DNA from: Cladobotryum mycophilum
Lineage: Eukaryota > Ascomycota > Sordariomycetes > Hypocreales > Hypocreaceae
Direction: 5' to 3'
Length of the DNA: 64,000 nt
Assembly (NCBI GenBank): GCA_036429605.1
Contig: JAVFKD010000003.1
Location: 186,001-250,000, forward strand
In this document: positions 35,476 through 45,114 of the stretch, one piece after another
Position numbering within the stretch: the stretch's first letter is position 1
How the letters are laid out: every line of letters begins with the position of its first letter
The notes under the pieces: generated by a model
Seen by the model: the letters and a program-made list of their open reading frames with translations, nothing else
Told to the model about the DNA's origin: nothing
Database searches by the model: none
Translations under genes and position numbers: made by a program

Positions 35476-37674
35476 ATGGCCAATCTCACAGCACTCGCTG
35501 TGTTAACGGCTCTTCTGCCCAGCCTAGTGGGGGCACAAAACAATCAGACCTATGTCAATTATTCCTCTCAGTCTCAGCCGGATCTGTTTCCTCAAACTCT
35601 TGCTTCATTGGACATGTCATTTCCGGATTGTGCAAATGGCCCACTGAAGAATAATCTCGTCTGCAATACGTCGGCTAACTATGTCCAACGCGTCGAAACT
35701 TTGATCTCGCTGTTCACACTTGAAGAGTTGATCAACAACACACAGAACTCGGGTCCTGGTGTACCTCGTTTCGGTCTGCCAGCATACCAAGTCTGGAATG
35801 AAGCATTGCATGGACTGGATCGCGCCAACTTTGCCGAATTAGGCAGCGAATGGAAGTAGGCAACCTCTTTTCCAATGCCCATCTTATCTATGGCAGCTCT
35901 AAATCACACACTGATTAACCAAATTGCGAGCATCATTGCAACTCAAGCGCGTGCATTCAACAGTGTTGGTCGTTACGGTCTTGATAGCTATGCACCCAAT
36001 ATCAACGACTTCCGGAGTCCTCTGTGGGGCCGTGGTCAAGAAACTCCTGGAGAAGACGCAGTTTTCCTGACCTCGGCGTATACCATCACTCTTACTTGGG
36101 GTTCAATGCTATCATCACGCAGCAAGATCTGTCCGAGTACTACACTCCTCAATTCTTGGTGTCATCGCGCTACGCCAAGCCGAAGAGCTTCATGTGTTCG
36201 TAAAATGCCGTCAATGGTGTATCTAGCTGCTCCAACAGTTTACAACGTGTTTAACCCCCATGGCTACGACAGCAGCCAGTCCCTTGCTGCTGCAGTTTCA
36301 CTGAAAGCTGGTACCGATATTGACTGTGGCCAAACATTTCCATGGCATCTCATCGAATCTTTCATCGAGGGCCATGTCTCTCGTGGCGAGATTGAGCGCC
36401 CCGTTACTCATTTATACGCTAATCTTGTACGTATTGGATATTTTGATGGCAACCAGGGCAAATACTGTCAGCTCGGGTGGAAAGACGTTGAGACGGGTGC
36501 GTTAAATATTGCCTATGAAGCGGCCGTCGAAGGCATTGTGTTGCTCAAGAATGATGGCGCCCTGCCTCTGTCTAAAAAGGTTCGCAGTCTCGCGCTGATC
36601 GGACCGTGGGCCAATGCTACTACACAATTGCAAGAAAACTACTTTGGTGCTGCCCCTTATCTTGCCGCTCCTCTGCAAGCAGCCAAACGAGCCGGGCTCC
36701 AAGTTGAATACGGGTTGGGACCGGATATCACTAGCAATAACACGTCCGACTTTGCCAAAGCCATTCAAGCCGCAAAACAGGCAGGTGCCATAATTTACGT
36801 GGATGGAATTGACAATACGATTGAAGCTGAATGCACCGACCATATGAACTTGACCTGGCCAGGTAATCGGCTTGATCTCATTCTCCAACTTGGCGAAACA
36901 GGAAAGCCTTTAGTTGTTTTGCAAATGGGTGGTGGCCAGGTCGATTCGTCTGCGTTCAAGAATAACAAAAAGGTAAATGCACTTGTCTGGGGCGGATACC
37001 CAGGCCAGTCTGGAGGCACGGCAATCGTTGACAATTTGTCTGGCAAACACGCTCCAGCTGGTCGTCTTGTTATGACTCAATATCCGGCCGAGTACGCCAC
37101 CCAGTTTCCAGTCACCGATATGAACCTCCGTCCAGATGGGAAACTGAACCCAGGACAGACATATATGTAGTACACCGGCAAGCCTGTTTATGAATTTGGC
37201 CATGGTCTTTACTACACTTCGTTTGACGCATCTCTTTCTAAACGCGCCGATAAGACGCGCTCGTTCAATGTCTCAGAGACCCTTTCTACCCCTCAACCGG
37301 GCTATTAGTACAGTGAGCTGGTGCCCTTTATGAACTTTACAGCAACAATCAAGAACGTTGGCAAGGTCGCATCCCCGTATTTGGCCATGCTATTCGCGAA
37401 TACCAGCAACGCTGGACCAGCGCCGTTTCCAAACAAATGGCTTGTCGGATTTGATAGATTGCCTGCCATTGAGCCAGGCCACTCTGCTGAACTTGACATT
37501 GCCATTCCCATTGCTGCAATTGCACGGGCTAATGAGCGAGGAGAAAAGGTGGTGTATCATGGTAAGTATACTGTAACATTGAACGTGGATCAATCAGTTA
37601 GTGTAGACTTTGAGTTGGTGGGCGATGAACTAAAGCTAGAAACTAGGAAAATGTATGAAAGACGACGACTCTGA
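35476..37674 (+). pseudogene. GH3 beta-xylosidase pseudogene
   Basis: It begins with a good signal peptide (MANLTALAVLTALLPSLVGA) and the family start CNTSANYVQRVETLISLF, VPRFGLPAYQVWNEALHG. TAG at 35857-35859 sits before ATSFPMPIL where the family has Trp. Further stops are TAA at 36201-36203, TAG at 37168-37170 and TAG at 37306-37308. Near 36090 about 40 residues are missing and the frame shifts (LGFNAIITQQDLSEYYTPQF is readable in another frame). Near 36230 about 25 residues are lost, including the SDCDA segment with the catalytic Asp nucleophile. The rest (NPHGYDSSQS, AGTDIDCGQT, EGIVLLKNDGALPL, fibronectin-III-like tail) is well kept. It once made a secreted enzyme removing xylose from xylo-oligosaccharides. 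Confidence 0.92.
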
Positions 37675-37953
37675 ATGCATGGGAATGATTAATAAATGTG
37701 CTAAGCCCACTAAGACTGTTGTAGCTATGTTGGGGCTGCGTCGAAAAAAATAAAAGCCAGTTAATCCATTGGGCATTCCTCTACTTACTTCTAACTATCA
37801 ACATTACTGCATTCATACATTTATAAAAAAAGTGTGGTCTTGTGGCATTCTATCGTTTTGCAATATGTAAAAATATATCTGTCCCCAATGCCATGACATT
37901 TACTAATTATTACATGGACTGACAACTTACACTACACATTACTCAATGCTAGG

Positions 37954-38612
37954 AATGAAGATGGCCAGGATGCGACAATCGATTTTAAGACAACTACGAG
38001 GGAGAAGAGATCCCACAAGCTCTTCAGGGCTTACCTTGGTTCTCCATGGATAGTGGTTAAGGATGCGGTCCTGATTTCCCTCGCCACATTCGGACTGATC
38101 GCCCTTCTAGGCCCGGCAGCTTCGTGTAACGGATTGACGACGGCCCAATCCGAACAATAGAACAATATGAGTACACCTCTAGGTAGTTGCAATTACCGTA
38201 ACTCTGTTGCTGAGGATCGGTCAATGGGCTGTAAGTTTGACTCTCTTGCGGCATCCTAGTTACCAGACAAATGTCGTGACGAGCAGCTCACTCTTGAGTT
38301 TGAGAAATCTGGCGACGGGTCAGATGGAGGGTGACAGTATTGGATGGATCCAATCACACGAAACGGATTTCTTTGGCTGAGATGGGAATTCATGCTGATG
38401 ACAAGACCTTTCGCTTCTACTCAACGACGGAATGGCATATTGTCCACTGCCTTTTTTACTGGAGGAAGCAATACCGAGTTCGACATACGGGTATTTTGGT
38501 GGAGCCTCGGTATGATAACGAGAACCATATCAACCATTGCGGGAGAATGTTCATGACAAGACTGGATGGTGGAGTTATGTCAGGTATCAGCCTACATTCC
38601 CATTACTTGTAA
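37954..38612 (+). pseudogene. Relic of a membrane protein with paired HxxHC motifs (UstYa-like pattern)
   Basis: A single frame from 37954 has no ATG but reads a basic stretch (REKRSHKLFRAYL), a transmembrane helix (DAVLISLATFGLIALLGPAA), then CNYRNSVAEDRSMGCKFDSL, CRDEQLTLEFEKSGDG and QYWMDPITRN. Stops interrupt it at 38158 (TAG), 38257 (TAG) and 38332 (TGA); the last two stand where Trp is expected. At GG 38365-38366 one base is missing and the other frame continues with ISLAEMGIHADD, EWHIVHCLFYWRKQYR and HINHCGRMFM, giving two H-x2-H-C motifs. I recall a fungal family of this layout without a name. The doubled HxxHC resembles UstYa-type oxidases, two of which lie 1.5-3.7 kb downstream. Confidence 0.65.
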
Positions 38613-40120
38613 AGTGCAGCAAGATTGTGAACGGCAGTAGACGTAATCACACTTTTGTAAAGCATGGAAGGTTGGATGCCGTCTCTTAGGTGTAGCACAG
38701 AAATATAGCAAAGCAACGTTTACACAAGCAATCTCCAACGCGGAATTCTCCACGCGCTCGCTCTCTAACGTGGCTATGTCGAGAACAACAGCAACTTCAA
38801 GGCTACATACAGGGATATTGAACTGCCGGCTAACACGTAACGTCAAATACATGTGTATGGCACGAAGCCGAGGCTAGCAATAGAGCCTCTTGATGCTTTG
38901 AAATTTAAGAACCCGGTGTGGTTTGGTATGATGCACCATGATCACCGGTCGGCATTCCTTCATCAACAGCTTGGGCCAATTGCCACATCCGTAATTGTTG
39001 TTGGTACCATTGCACTACTCAAAACTCCGACCCCCATCTTTGACTTGTCGGCTTATACAAATAGCCTAAAGCAGCTAATGGTGTTGTTTTGGAACCATTG
39101 TCCGATACACACGGTGAAATATGACAGGGTGGCTCGGGTGGTTTTTGTGTTGGTGTTTTGTTTCACATTGAATGTGACTTATCGCGGCATACTCGGCTTT
39201 ATCGTGGTACAAAATATTAGCCAGTATTTATACCGTACAATTTGTTCCTTTGGCCACTCGGACCTTGGAAGGAGGACGTTGTAGTTGTTGGTTCTAACCA
39301 CTGGCAACGTATCCAAATCCGGCCCCGGAGCGGTCAATCATAAACTCTACACCTTTATAATATTAGGCTATCTTGCTCGTATATGCGGGTTGATGATGTA
39401 TCACCCAATGTTAAGAATCAAAAAAGCTCCCATCTCTTAATATCTACAATAACTATTTGTTGGGCGTTGCAGAAACGTAGTTCTACACCAGTGACTACGG
39501 CATCTATTAAACTCTACGAGATTGGCTAATTATCAGAATTTCATGATCCAGAGTCTGACCGACTTCCTACAACGCTGAAAATTCATCTACAAAGTCCACT
39601 TAAATATTATCGCACATGACTGTAATAAGTCTGGTGGGAGTACCTTCTTTGCCTAAATCTTAGCATCTGATCTACGTTCGTGTGGTAAAAAGCGGTAGCT
39701 CAGGGTGTACCGAGAGACTTGTAGCACATTCGTACTCCCTTCTGTAATCATCACACAATTAGCTCATTGTAATCTTTCCATGTTATCAGCTTTGGCGTTT
39801 CGGAAATGCGTCAGCGTCATATATTGGTCGTGACTGTTTATCCTTTTGCCTCCTGTACAGTCCATGAATACGTGGGGCTAGGTAGACTGGATTGGCGTGC
39901 TTGCACTTACCATCAATATTACAATTACGCTCTCACTCCACATGAACAGCAATGAGCTGCTACGTTTGTGGAAATATCTACTCTTGACTATTAAGACCAT
40001 TTAGATTTTGTGAGGAGCGAAGCATTTGAGATGAGAGCTAGAATCTGAATGTGCAGCCTTATAAAGTTGAATATTGAAAATTGCACAGGATCTACCATAC
40101 CAAAAAGACAGGGTCAGGTT
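38613..40120. other. Gene-free stretch
   Basis: One 143-codon frame (38853-39284) has a few hydrophobic segments but no known domain and I do not call it. Nothing else is seen. Confidence 0.4.
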
Positions 40121-40868
40121 CTAAAAACTTCCGAATACACTCTCTAAAATATCACCAGCTTCCGACGGCCACGCATTGAATGCATTTCTCTCTGACCTTT
40201 CAGAGACCCACCAAAGCAGGTCTGTGTTTTTGCACCTATGTTTGGTTCCCAGACCATCAATTCCATGCGAAACAATGTTTCCAGCGGCATCTTTCCTGAC
40301 CCACGGCATCTCAATCGTGCTGTCTCCAGCACACATTATTGCCTATATATGAGGCAAGAAGCGAGTGTTAAATACAGCATGGAAGAATAAAACTGAACTG
40401 TATTTGACGTACCTGTGCGAAATATCCGATACAGTGAGGTAAATGTTCGTCGGTCAAATGTCTCCCCGCTGATTCGTCATGTGTTGGCATGTAGTCTTGA
40501 TGAGAATCTGATGTGGCCTCAGAGAGCTGCCTCTGCAAAACCTCTCGTAAAAGAGAGAGACAGTGCATTCCGTGAAACATGGATATGCCTCTCTTGATGT
40601 TGAAAGTCTCATTGTACTTCATAAAAATAAAGCCTTGTTGGTTCGGCATAATGGTAGTAGCCCAGAGCTTGTCATTTTCATAAGACATATCTTCCAAGAT
40701 CTTCTCCTGCGTAAACCTCTTTGTTTCCCAAGTCTCTACTTTCGCATCTTGATTATAACAAATATATAATGGAATTTCCGAGCGATTCTGGATCACTAAG
40801 ATCGTGAATATTATAAGAAAAGAAATCACAATCATTGCGCGAAAACTGGAGGTCTTGAACCGATCCAT
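40121..40868 (-). CDS. UstYa-like oxidase (DUF3328), 225 aa
   Basis: Exon 1 (40868-40413) and exon 2 (40342-40121) join in phase over a GTACGT...TAG intron. The protein has a single N-terminal anchor (about residues 10-27, MIVISFLIIFTILVIQN) and a lumenal domain with both diagnostic motifs: H99-x2-H102-C103 (FHGMHCLSLLR) and H142-x2-H145-C146 (EHLPHCIGYFAQ), then AIMCAGDSTIE and the usual W-rich tail (CKNTDLLWWVSE). In ustiloxin, phomopsin and related pathways such proteins oxidise or cross-link residues of a ribosomal peptide. It is head to head with a second UstYa-like gene and 3.3 kb from a repeat peptide precursor. Length is typical and no defects are seen. Confidence 0.9.
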
Positions 40869-41300
40869 ATTGGCGAATGGGTAACAAAGTGTGAGATTTC
40901 TGGATATCTAGATTGGGTAATTTGTGTCTAAATGTCAACAAGCACAGATGAGTCTCTTCGCATTATCCGAAAGTAGACTGTTCGGCACCTTACCACCTAC
41001 ATACAAGCGGAGTTGTCAATGCGGGATTATCGCCATCCGAGTTTGATGGTGGGGTAATGACGAATGACAAGTGTAGCAGGGCGTGGTCCTACGACAGCCA
41101 AGAAGAAGCAACGCCTAACTGAGACGACGGCCAATATGGATCATGTAACATAGCCATTAGGGGCCTAATCATGGGCGTGTGAAGTCTCTGATCAACATCT
41201 ACATTGACTCATTTGTCCGCCATTCATGTAATATCCCCCAGTTCCCTTGGAGTAAGTAGCTAGCCATTTCCCTGCCTTTGTCGAAATCCGTACAATCGCA
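40869..41300. promoter_or_regulatory. Shared divergent promoter of the two UstYa-like genes
   Basis: A 432-bp spacer separates the two start codons, short enough for co-regulation. The last 60 bases before 41301 are C/T-rich. No regulator site is identified. Confidence 0.5.
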
Positions 41301-42308
41301 ATGTGGCCTTTTTCGTCGCTTTACAACGCTCTTTCAAGAAACGCCGAGCATGAGGAAGAGGATGGACTTCTTGATAGCCGTCCTCAAGCCGGTTTCAAAG
41401 ATTCTTCACCACTGGTATGGTTTAGAATTTTTGCCGCTGCTTCACTGGCCCTGAACCTTGCTCTTGTCGGAATCGTATTCCTGCAGACAGAGCTTGCCCA
41501 ACTATTTCCGACCGGTTACTTTATTGTGAGTTCATCTGTCTTATTGTTCTTGATGATGTAGAAGTTCCTAAGTCGGTTACTTACTGGAGGCAGCTCCCGC
41601 TCAAGATGCTATCGAGTACGAGGTCAAGAGGTTCCATAGAGGGTTTGGAGATGAGAAGACGCTCTATCAAGGAGATCCCTCTCCAGACCTTGATAAAGCT
41701 TGGAAAGAATTGTACGATGGTACGGATATATGATACATGTTGCTACGTCCACTCTCTGTTTGATCCTAGACCCCACGAAATTCATCGCTGATTCATTCCT
41801 TCAGAGGTTAGTATAAGTAAGCTGTCCAAAGCTCAGGCTGAGCTTCTTCCGAACAAGACATATCCCTTTGTAGAGGATGATGGTTATTACATAGCTGAGC
41901 TGGCTGTCTTCCATCAACTCCATTGTGTTGTACGTCGCCGTATTCCTATGAATATGTGACCATGTTAATCTAATTGAGTAGAACGCAATTCGAATAGCGT
42001 TGGCTAAAGACTACTACAAGAATGTGTTTGAAGCTTTCGAATTTGATGACATTGAAGGGTCATACGGACGTCGTCACATAAGCCATTGTCTAGACACTCT
42101 TCGAGAAGCAATTATGTGCGCCTCGGATATCAGTGTTATTAATTGGCAGTGGAATTCAGAGGCTAATAAAGCTTTGGGTCATGGAGATGTTGTTCATTCG
42201 TGCCGGAGCTTTGATCGTATTCGAGAATGGGCAGTTGATAAAATGGCTGTGGTAGACTTCAACGATGAGGTCCAAATTACAGATGATCCTGTTGTAAATG
42301 GCAGTTAA
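41301..42308 (+). CDS. UstYa-like oxidase (DUF3328), 268 aa
   Basis: Four exons, 41301-41525, 41590-41719, 41805-41929 and 41982-42308, keep phase throughout. An acidic cytosolic tail (EHEEEDGLLDSRP) precedes a transmembrane helix at about 41-62 (FRIFAAASLALNLALVGIVF). The lumenal part has APAQDAIEYEVKRFHRG, a PSP-DLDKAWKELYD segment, then H155-x2-H158-C159 (VFHQLHCV) and H192-x2-H195-C196 (RHISHCLDTLREAIMC), followed by the W-rich end. The HQLHC junction is split by an intron, as I recall for this family. It shares a promoter with the minus-strand UstYa-like gene. Pairs of these proteins commonly act together on one peptide. The first acceptor (CTGGAG) is weak but is the only one nearby that keeps frame. 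Confidence 0.9.
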
Positions 42309-44216
42309 GATAGGAAAATTGGAAAAGTAGTGTGCTTCAGTATTACCGTTCCCTGTAAATTGTGATCTAGATCATTCTAGGTTGTGTTTCAATCGTACCT
42401 CTAATTTATCAGAAGTTATAAGAAGGGTTATACACTTTCGCTCTCATGGAATGAAAATTTACGGGCGGTGACATTAGGGATTGCGAGTTAATGAGCGTTT
42501 TAGACGTGTCTCTAAATGCTTGAATACAACTTCTTCAGGTACTATTTCGCTGCATCACATGCTATTTCACGTAACAGTCAAAGCTTACAAAACTGCGAAA
42601 CACAGTTTAGATTCATTAATGTTCATAGAGTTCCGAAACATAAAACAAAATTACATAAAATGCATAAAATACCAATGACTCGCTCTTGGATGTTAAGCGT
42701 AAAGGGAGAGCCGACATCAGGAAACCGAGAGTCAATCTAAGAAATGGTAAAACAAAGACTCGTGTGATCCCTACTAGTCACTCACTACATTAGCTTACAT
42801 GCAAATTATAACCTAATTAATTACTATTTGGTTTCTATTCATAAATAAATATTTATCCACGAATTGGGTACGCGGAAAGCTCAGTTAGTAAATAATGATT
42901 CTTTTCTTTTTTATCTTAAATAGGAAACTCGCAGAAATTCATTGTTTTACATAAAGATAAGACATTAACAATGTCTGACCGTCTGGTATGGTTACATGTC
43001 CTACGGTTTTATGGCCGGCCAACAAAACAGTGTCTAGTAATTTCCGTTTAAGAGCGTGATAATGCAGAGTTTCGGATGACAAGCTATTGGGTACCGAGTA
43101 TCTGGTACGGACTAAACAGTCGTGAATAATGGCGCTCGGCGATTTCTTCTTTGAGAAGGGATTGCGACGTGCATAAAAGACGGGATCCAATGCAACCCTG
43201 CACACGCCGATGATATATGAGATTCTATGAATATCATTGAAAGTCATTCGCTAATAACACGCTTGAACCCAATCTGTGAGTGTCAGGTTTTCTCTTCCCT
43301 CCCTTACATACACGCGCAATACTTCACTCTGTGTTGACAATCATATAAATGATGTTCATATCTCGAAGGCCTTGCTAAAATAGGAGTTGCATGTCATTTC
43401 TCACGGCATACTTTCTTAACAATGAGCATGGATGCGCTAAATTCTCTTCCATCGCTGCCACGCTCCAAACTTGCGTGACCATAATTCCTTCAACTACACA
43501 CCGTTGCAATGCAATATTAATGTCCCAATTTGGATGTGCTAAAAGTAAACAATAAACCATGTTACTTGGAGTATGGCTTTCACAGAAATTCACGCTTTTC
43601 CCCAAGTGCCAAAGTGCTACGACAGTTGTTGTAACTGAAGGGCTGATTGTCTTGTAGTTTTGTTGGAACTAAGGACTTGCAACAAGGCTACTGCATGCAT
43701 AAGAGGAGACAAGGTAACATCAGTGGCTAATGGTTTCATGCCTTCCCTTTTCCTCAGGTGACTCAGAAGTCGTAATAGCTCAACCTGGATTCGTGAAAGC
43801 ATGGATTCTTATTCCTCTTTTTATCTTTACGCCATTTCAAGAGGCACGGGACCTTTTGAGTCCGCTGGGGGGCAGTAACAGAATTTGAAATCATGTTCTC
43901 TGGTTGGTTGTTGACTCCGCCTATGTTCAATATCATGACTTCTTTCAACACTTTGTATTACTCCAATCACGTTGCAACTCCAAGAAGGATTTGAGGTGTA
44001 CTGCAAGATGACGCGGCACAGTGCATTGTCAGAAGACATATTAACATACCTTTGCCTAATGTGGCTATTACCGTATAATTTTGTAGAAGATGTTAACTGT
44101 CTTGTCCTAGAAAACAAACACTTTCTTCCACTTTGATTCATTAAACTTCCAATTGTATTCGAAGACCATCTATTTCATACCACCCGAAAACAACGCACAC
44201 TTAAGACGCATTCAAG
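42309..44216. other. Gene-free, partly AT-rich stretch upstream of the precursor gene
   Basis: Minus-strand frames at 42939-43247 and 43375-44141 are short, switch frame and show no domain I know. The DNA is AT-rich near 42560-42950. The last part would be the precursor promoter. Confidence 0.4.
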
Positions 44217-44556
44217 ATGTAGAATTATCTTCTCACTGCCTTCGTACTTCATGCAACGACAGCTAATGTTCTCGCAGGAGTAATCCAATATCGTGTAGGT
44301 TACTTATAGTTAATCTACCTAATATCCTGTCTAAGATCATATTTAGAATTCTGCCGATGTTCTCAATGCCAACGCCGGCTGGAGTCCTCCTCCTACTCCA
44401 CAAAAGAGAGATTCGGCAGATGTTCTGAACGCCAACGCTGGTTGGAGCCCACCTCCCACACTTCAGAAAAGAGATTCTGCGGACGTACTTAATGCCGGTT
44501 GGAGTCCACCTCCTACTCCTCAGAGAGACTTGGTGGGCCTTGCGTACAAGTCCTAG
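44217..44556 (+). CDS. Candidate RiPP precursor: secretory leader plus three Kex2-type repeats
   Basis: Exon 1 (44217-44294) and exon 2 (44347-44556) join in phase over a 52-nt GTAGGT...TAG intron with a CTAAT branch. Exon 1 codes for a hydrophobic secretory leader (NYLLTAFVLHATTANVLAG). Exon 2 is three tandem repeats: copy 1 (NSADV start) and copy 2 end TPQ or TLQ then KR, and copy 3 is shorter and ends PQR, followed by nine residues and TAG. The repeat is DSADVLNANAGWSPPPTPQ; copy 3 has one NA instead of two. KR marks Kex2 cleavage in the Golgi. This is the architecture of dikaritin precursors, and two UstYa-like genes lie 2-4 kb away. Oddity: the codon after ATG is TAG (44220-44222). One transition, an upstream intron whose acceptor is this TAG, or another start could explain it. 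Function is inferred. Confidence 0.72.
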
Positions 44557-45114
44557 GCCATTTCTTCTGCCTGAAGAACAGAATTTTATGCTGGTTACGT
44601 TATAAAGCTGCAGGTCATCTAGTAGTCTAAATTGAGCTCATACTGTTCTATCTCCAACAATGTTCCTGAAATATTTTATTCGTTCTCAAGTGTGCCTACA
44701 TTTCAGTTCATGTTAACCTTACTATGTAGCACGGTTCCATAAAGCCTATTCAGTAGTCTGACATTCAGAGCATGAACTTACCTGCTTATTCATATGGCAG
44801 TGTTGGTAGTAAACCAGGATCAAGTTGTCTCTGTGCAATCTTTGCCCCACAATGACTTTAATCGCATTTGGATGCACTAATACTTAGCATGTTTGAGGCA
44901 GTGGGTTTTAAGACATTGACGTAGTATCATGCGAAGGATTCCTATGCAACCCGTGGACTCCGCCTTCGATCATGTGAAAGAATGCGGGCTAATAAACATC
45001 TAAGTTAGGCATACTTAGCTTTATACAGGGCGCCTTGTATTAGATCCCTCATACCCCTCACATCATTTGGTACCATCATCAAGCAACCTACACCATTGGC
45101 GCTCGCATTCTACC
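44557..45114. other. Intergenic between precursor and peptidase relic
   Basis: No gene is seen. It holds the precursor 3' region and the former peptidase promoter. Confidence 0.4.

Noticed and set aside
38057..38254. Minus-strand frame starting MPQESQTYSPL as an extra UstYa-like start
   Set aside because: It is antisense to the HxxHC relic, has no transmembrane helix and no HxxHC motif.
38853..39284. 143-codon plus-strand frame with hydrophobic segments
   Set aside because: No known domain, no signal peptide and no splicing support.
43375..44141. Minus-strand frames upstream of the precursor gene as a multi-exon gene
   Set aside because: They switch among all three frames without good splice sites, and no family is recognised.
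44347..44540. Three direct repeats as a CRISPR-like array
   Set aside because: They are contiguous coding repeats in frame, without spacers, in a fungal genome.
44347..44556. The repeat gene as a classical alpha-type mating pheromone precursor
   Set aside because: Leader, KR sites and X-Ala runs fit, but the core lacks the Cys pair and WC start of filamentous-ascomycete alpha pheromones. Kept only as an alternative in the findings.
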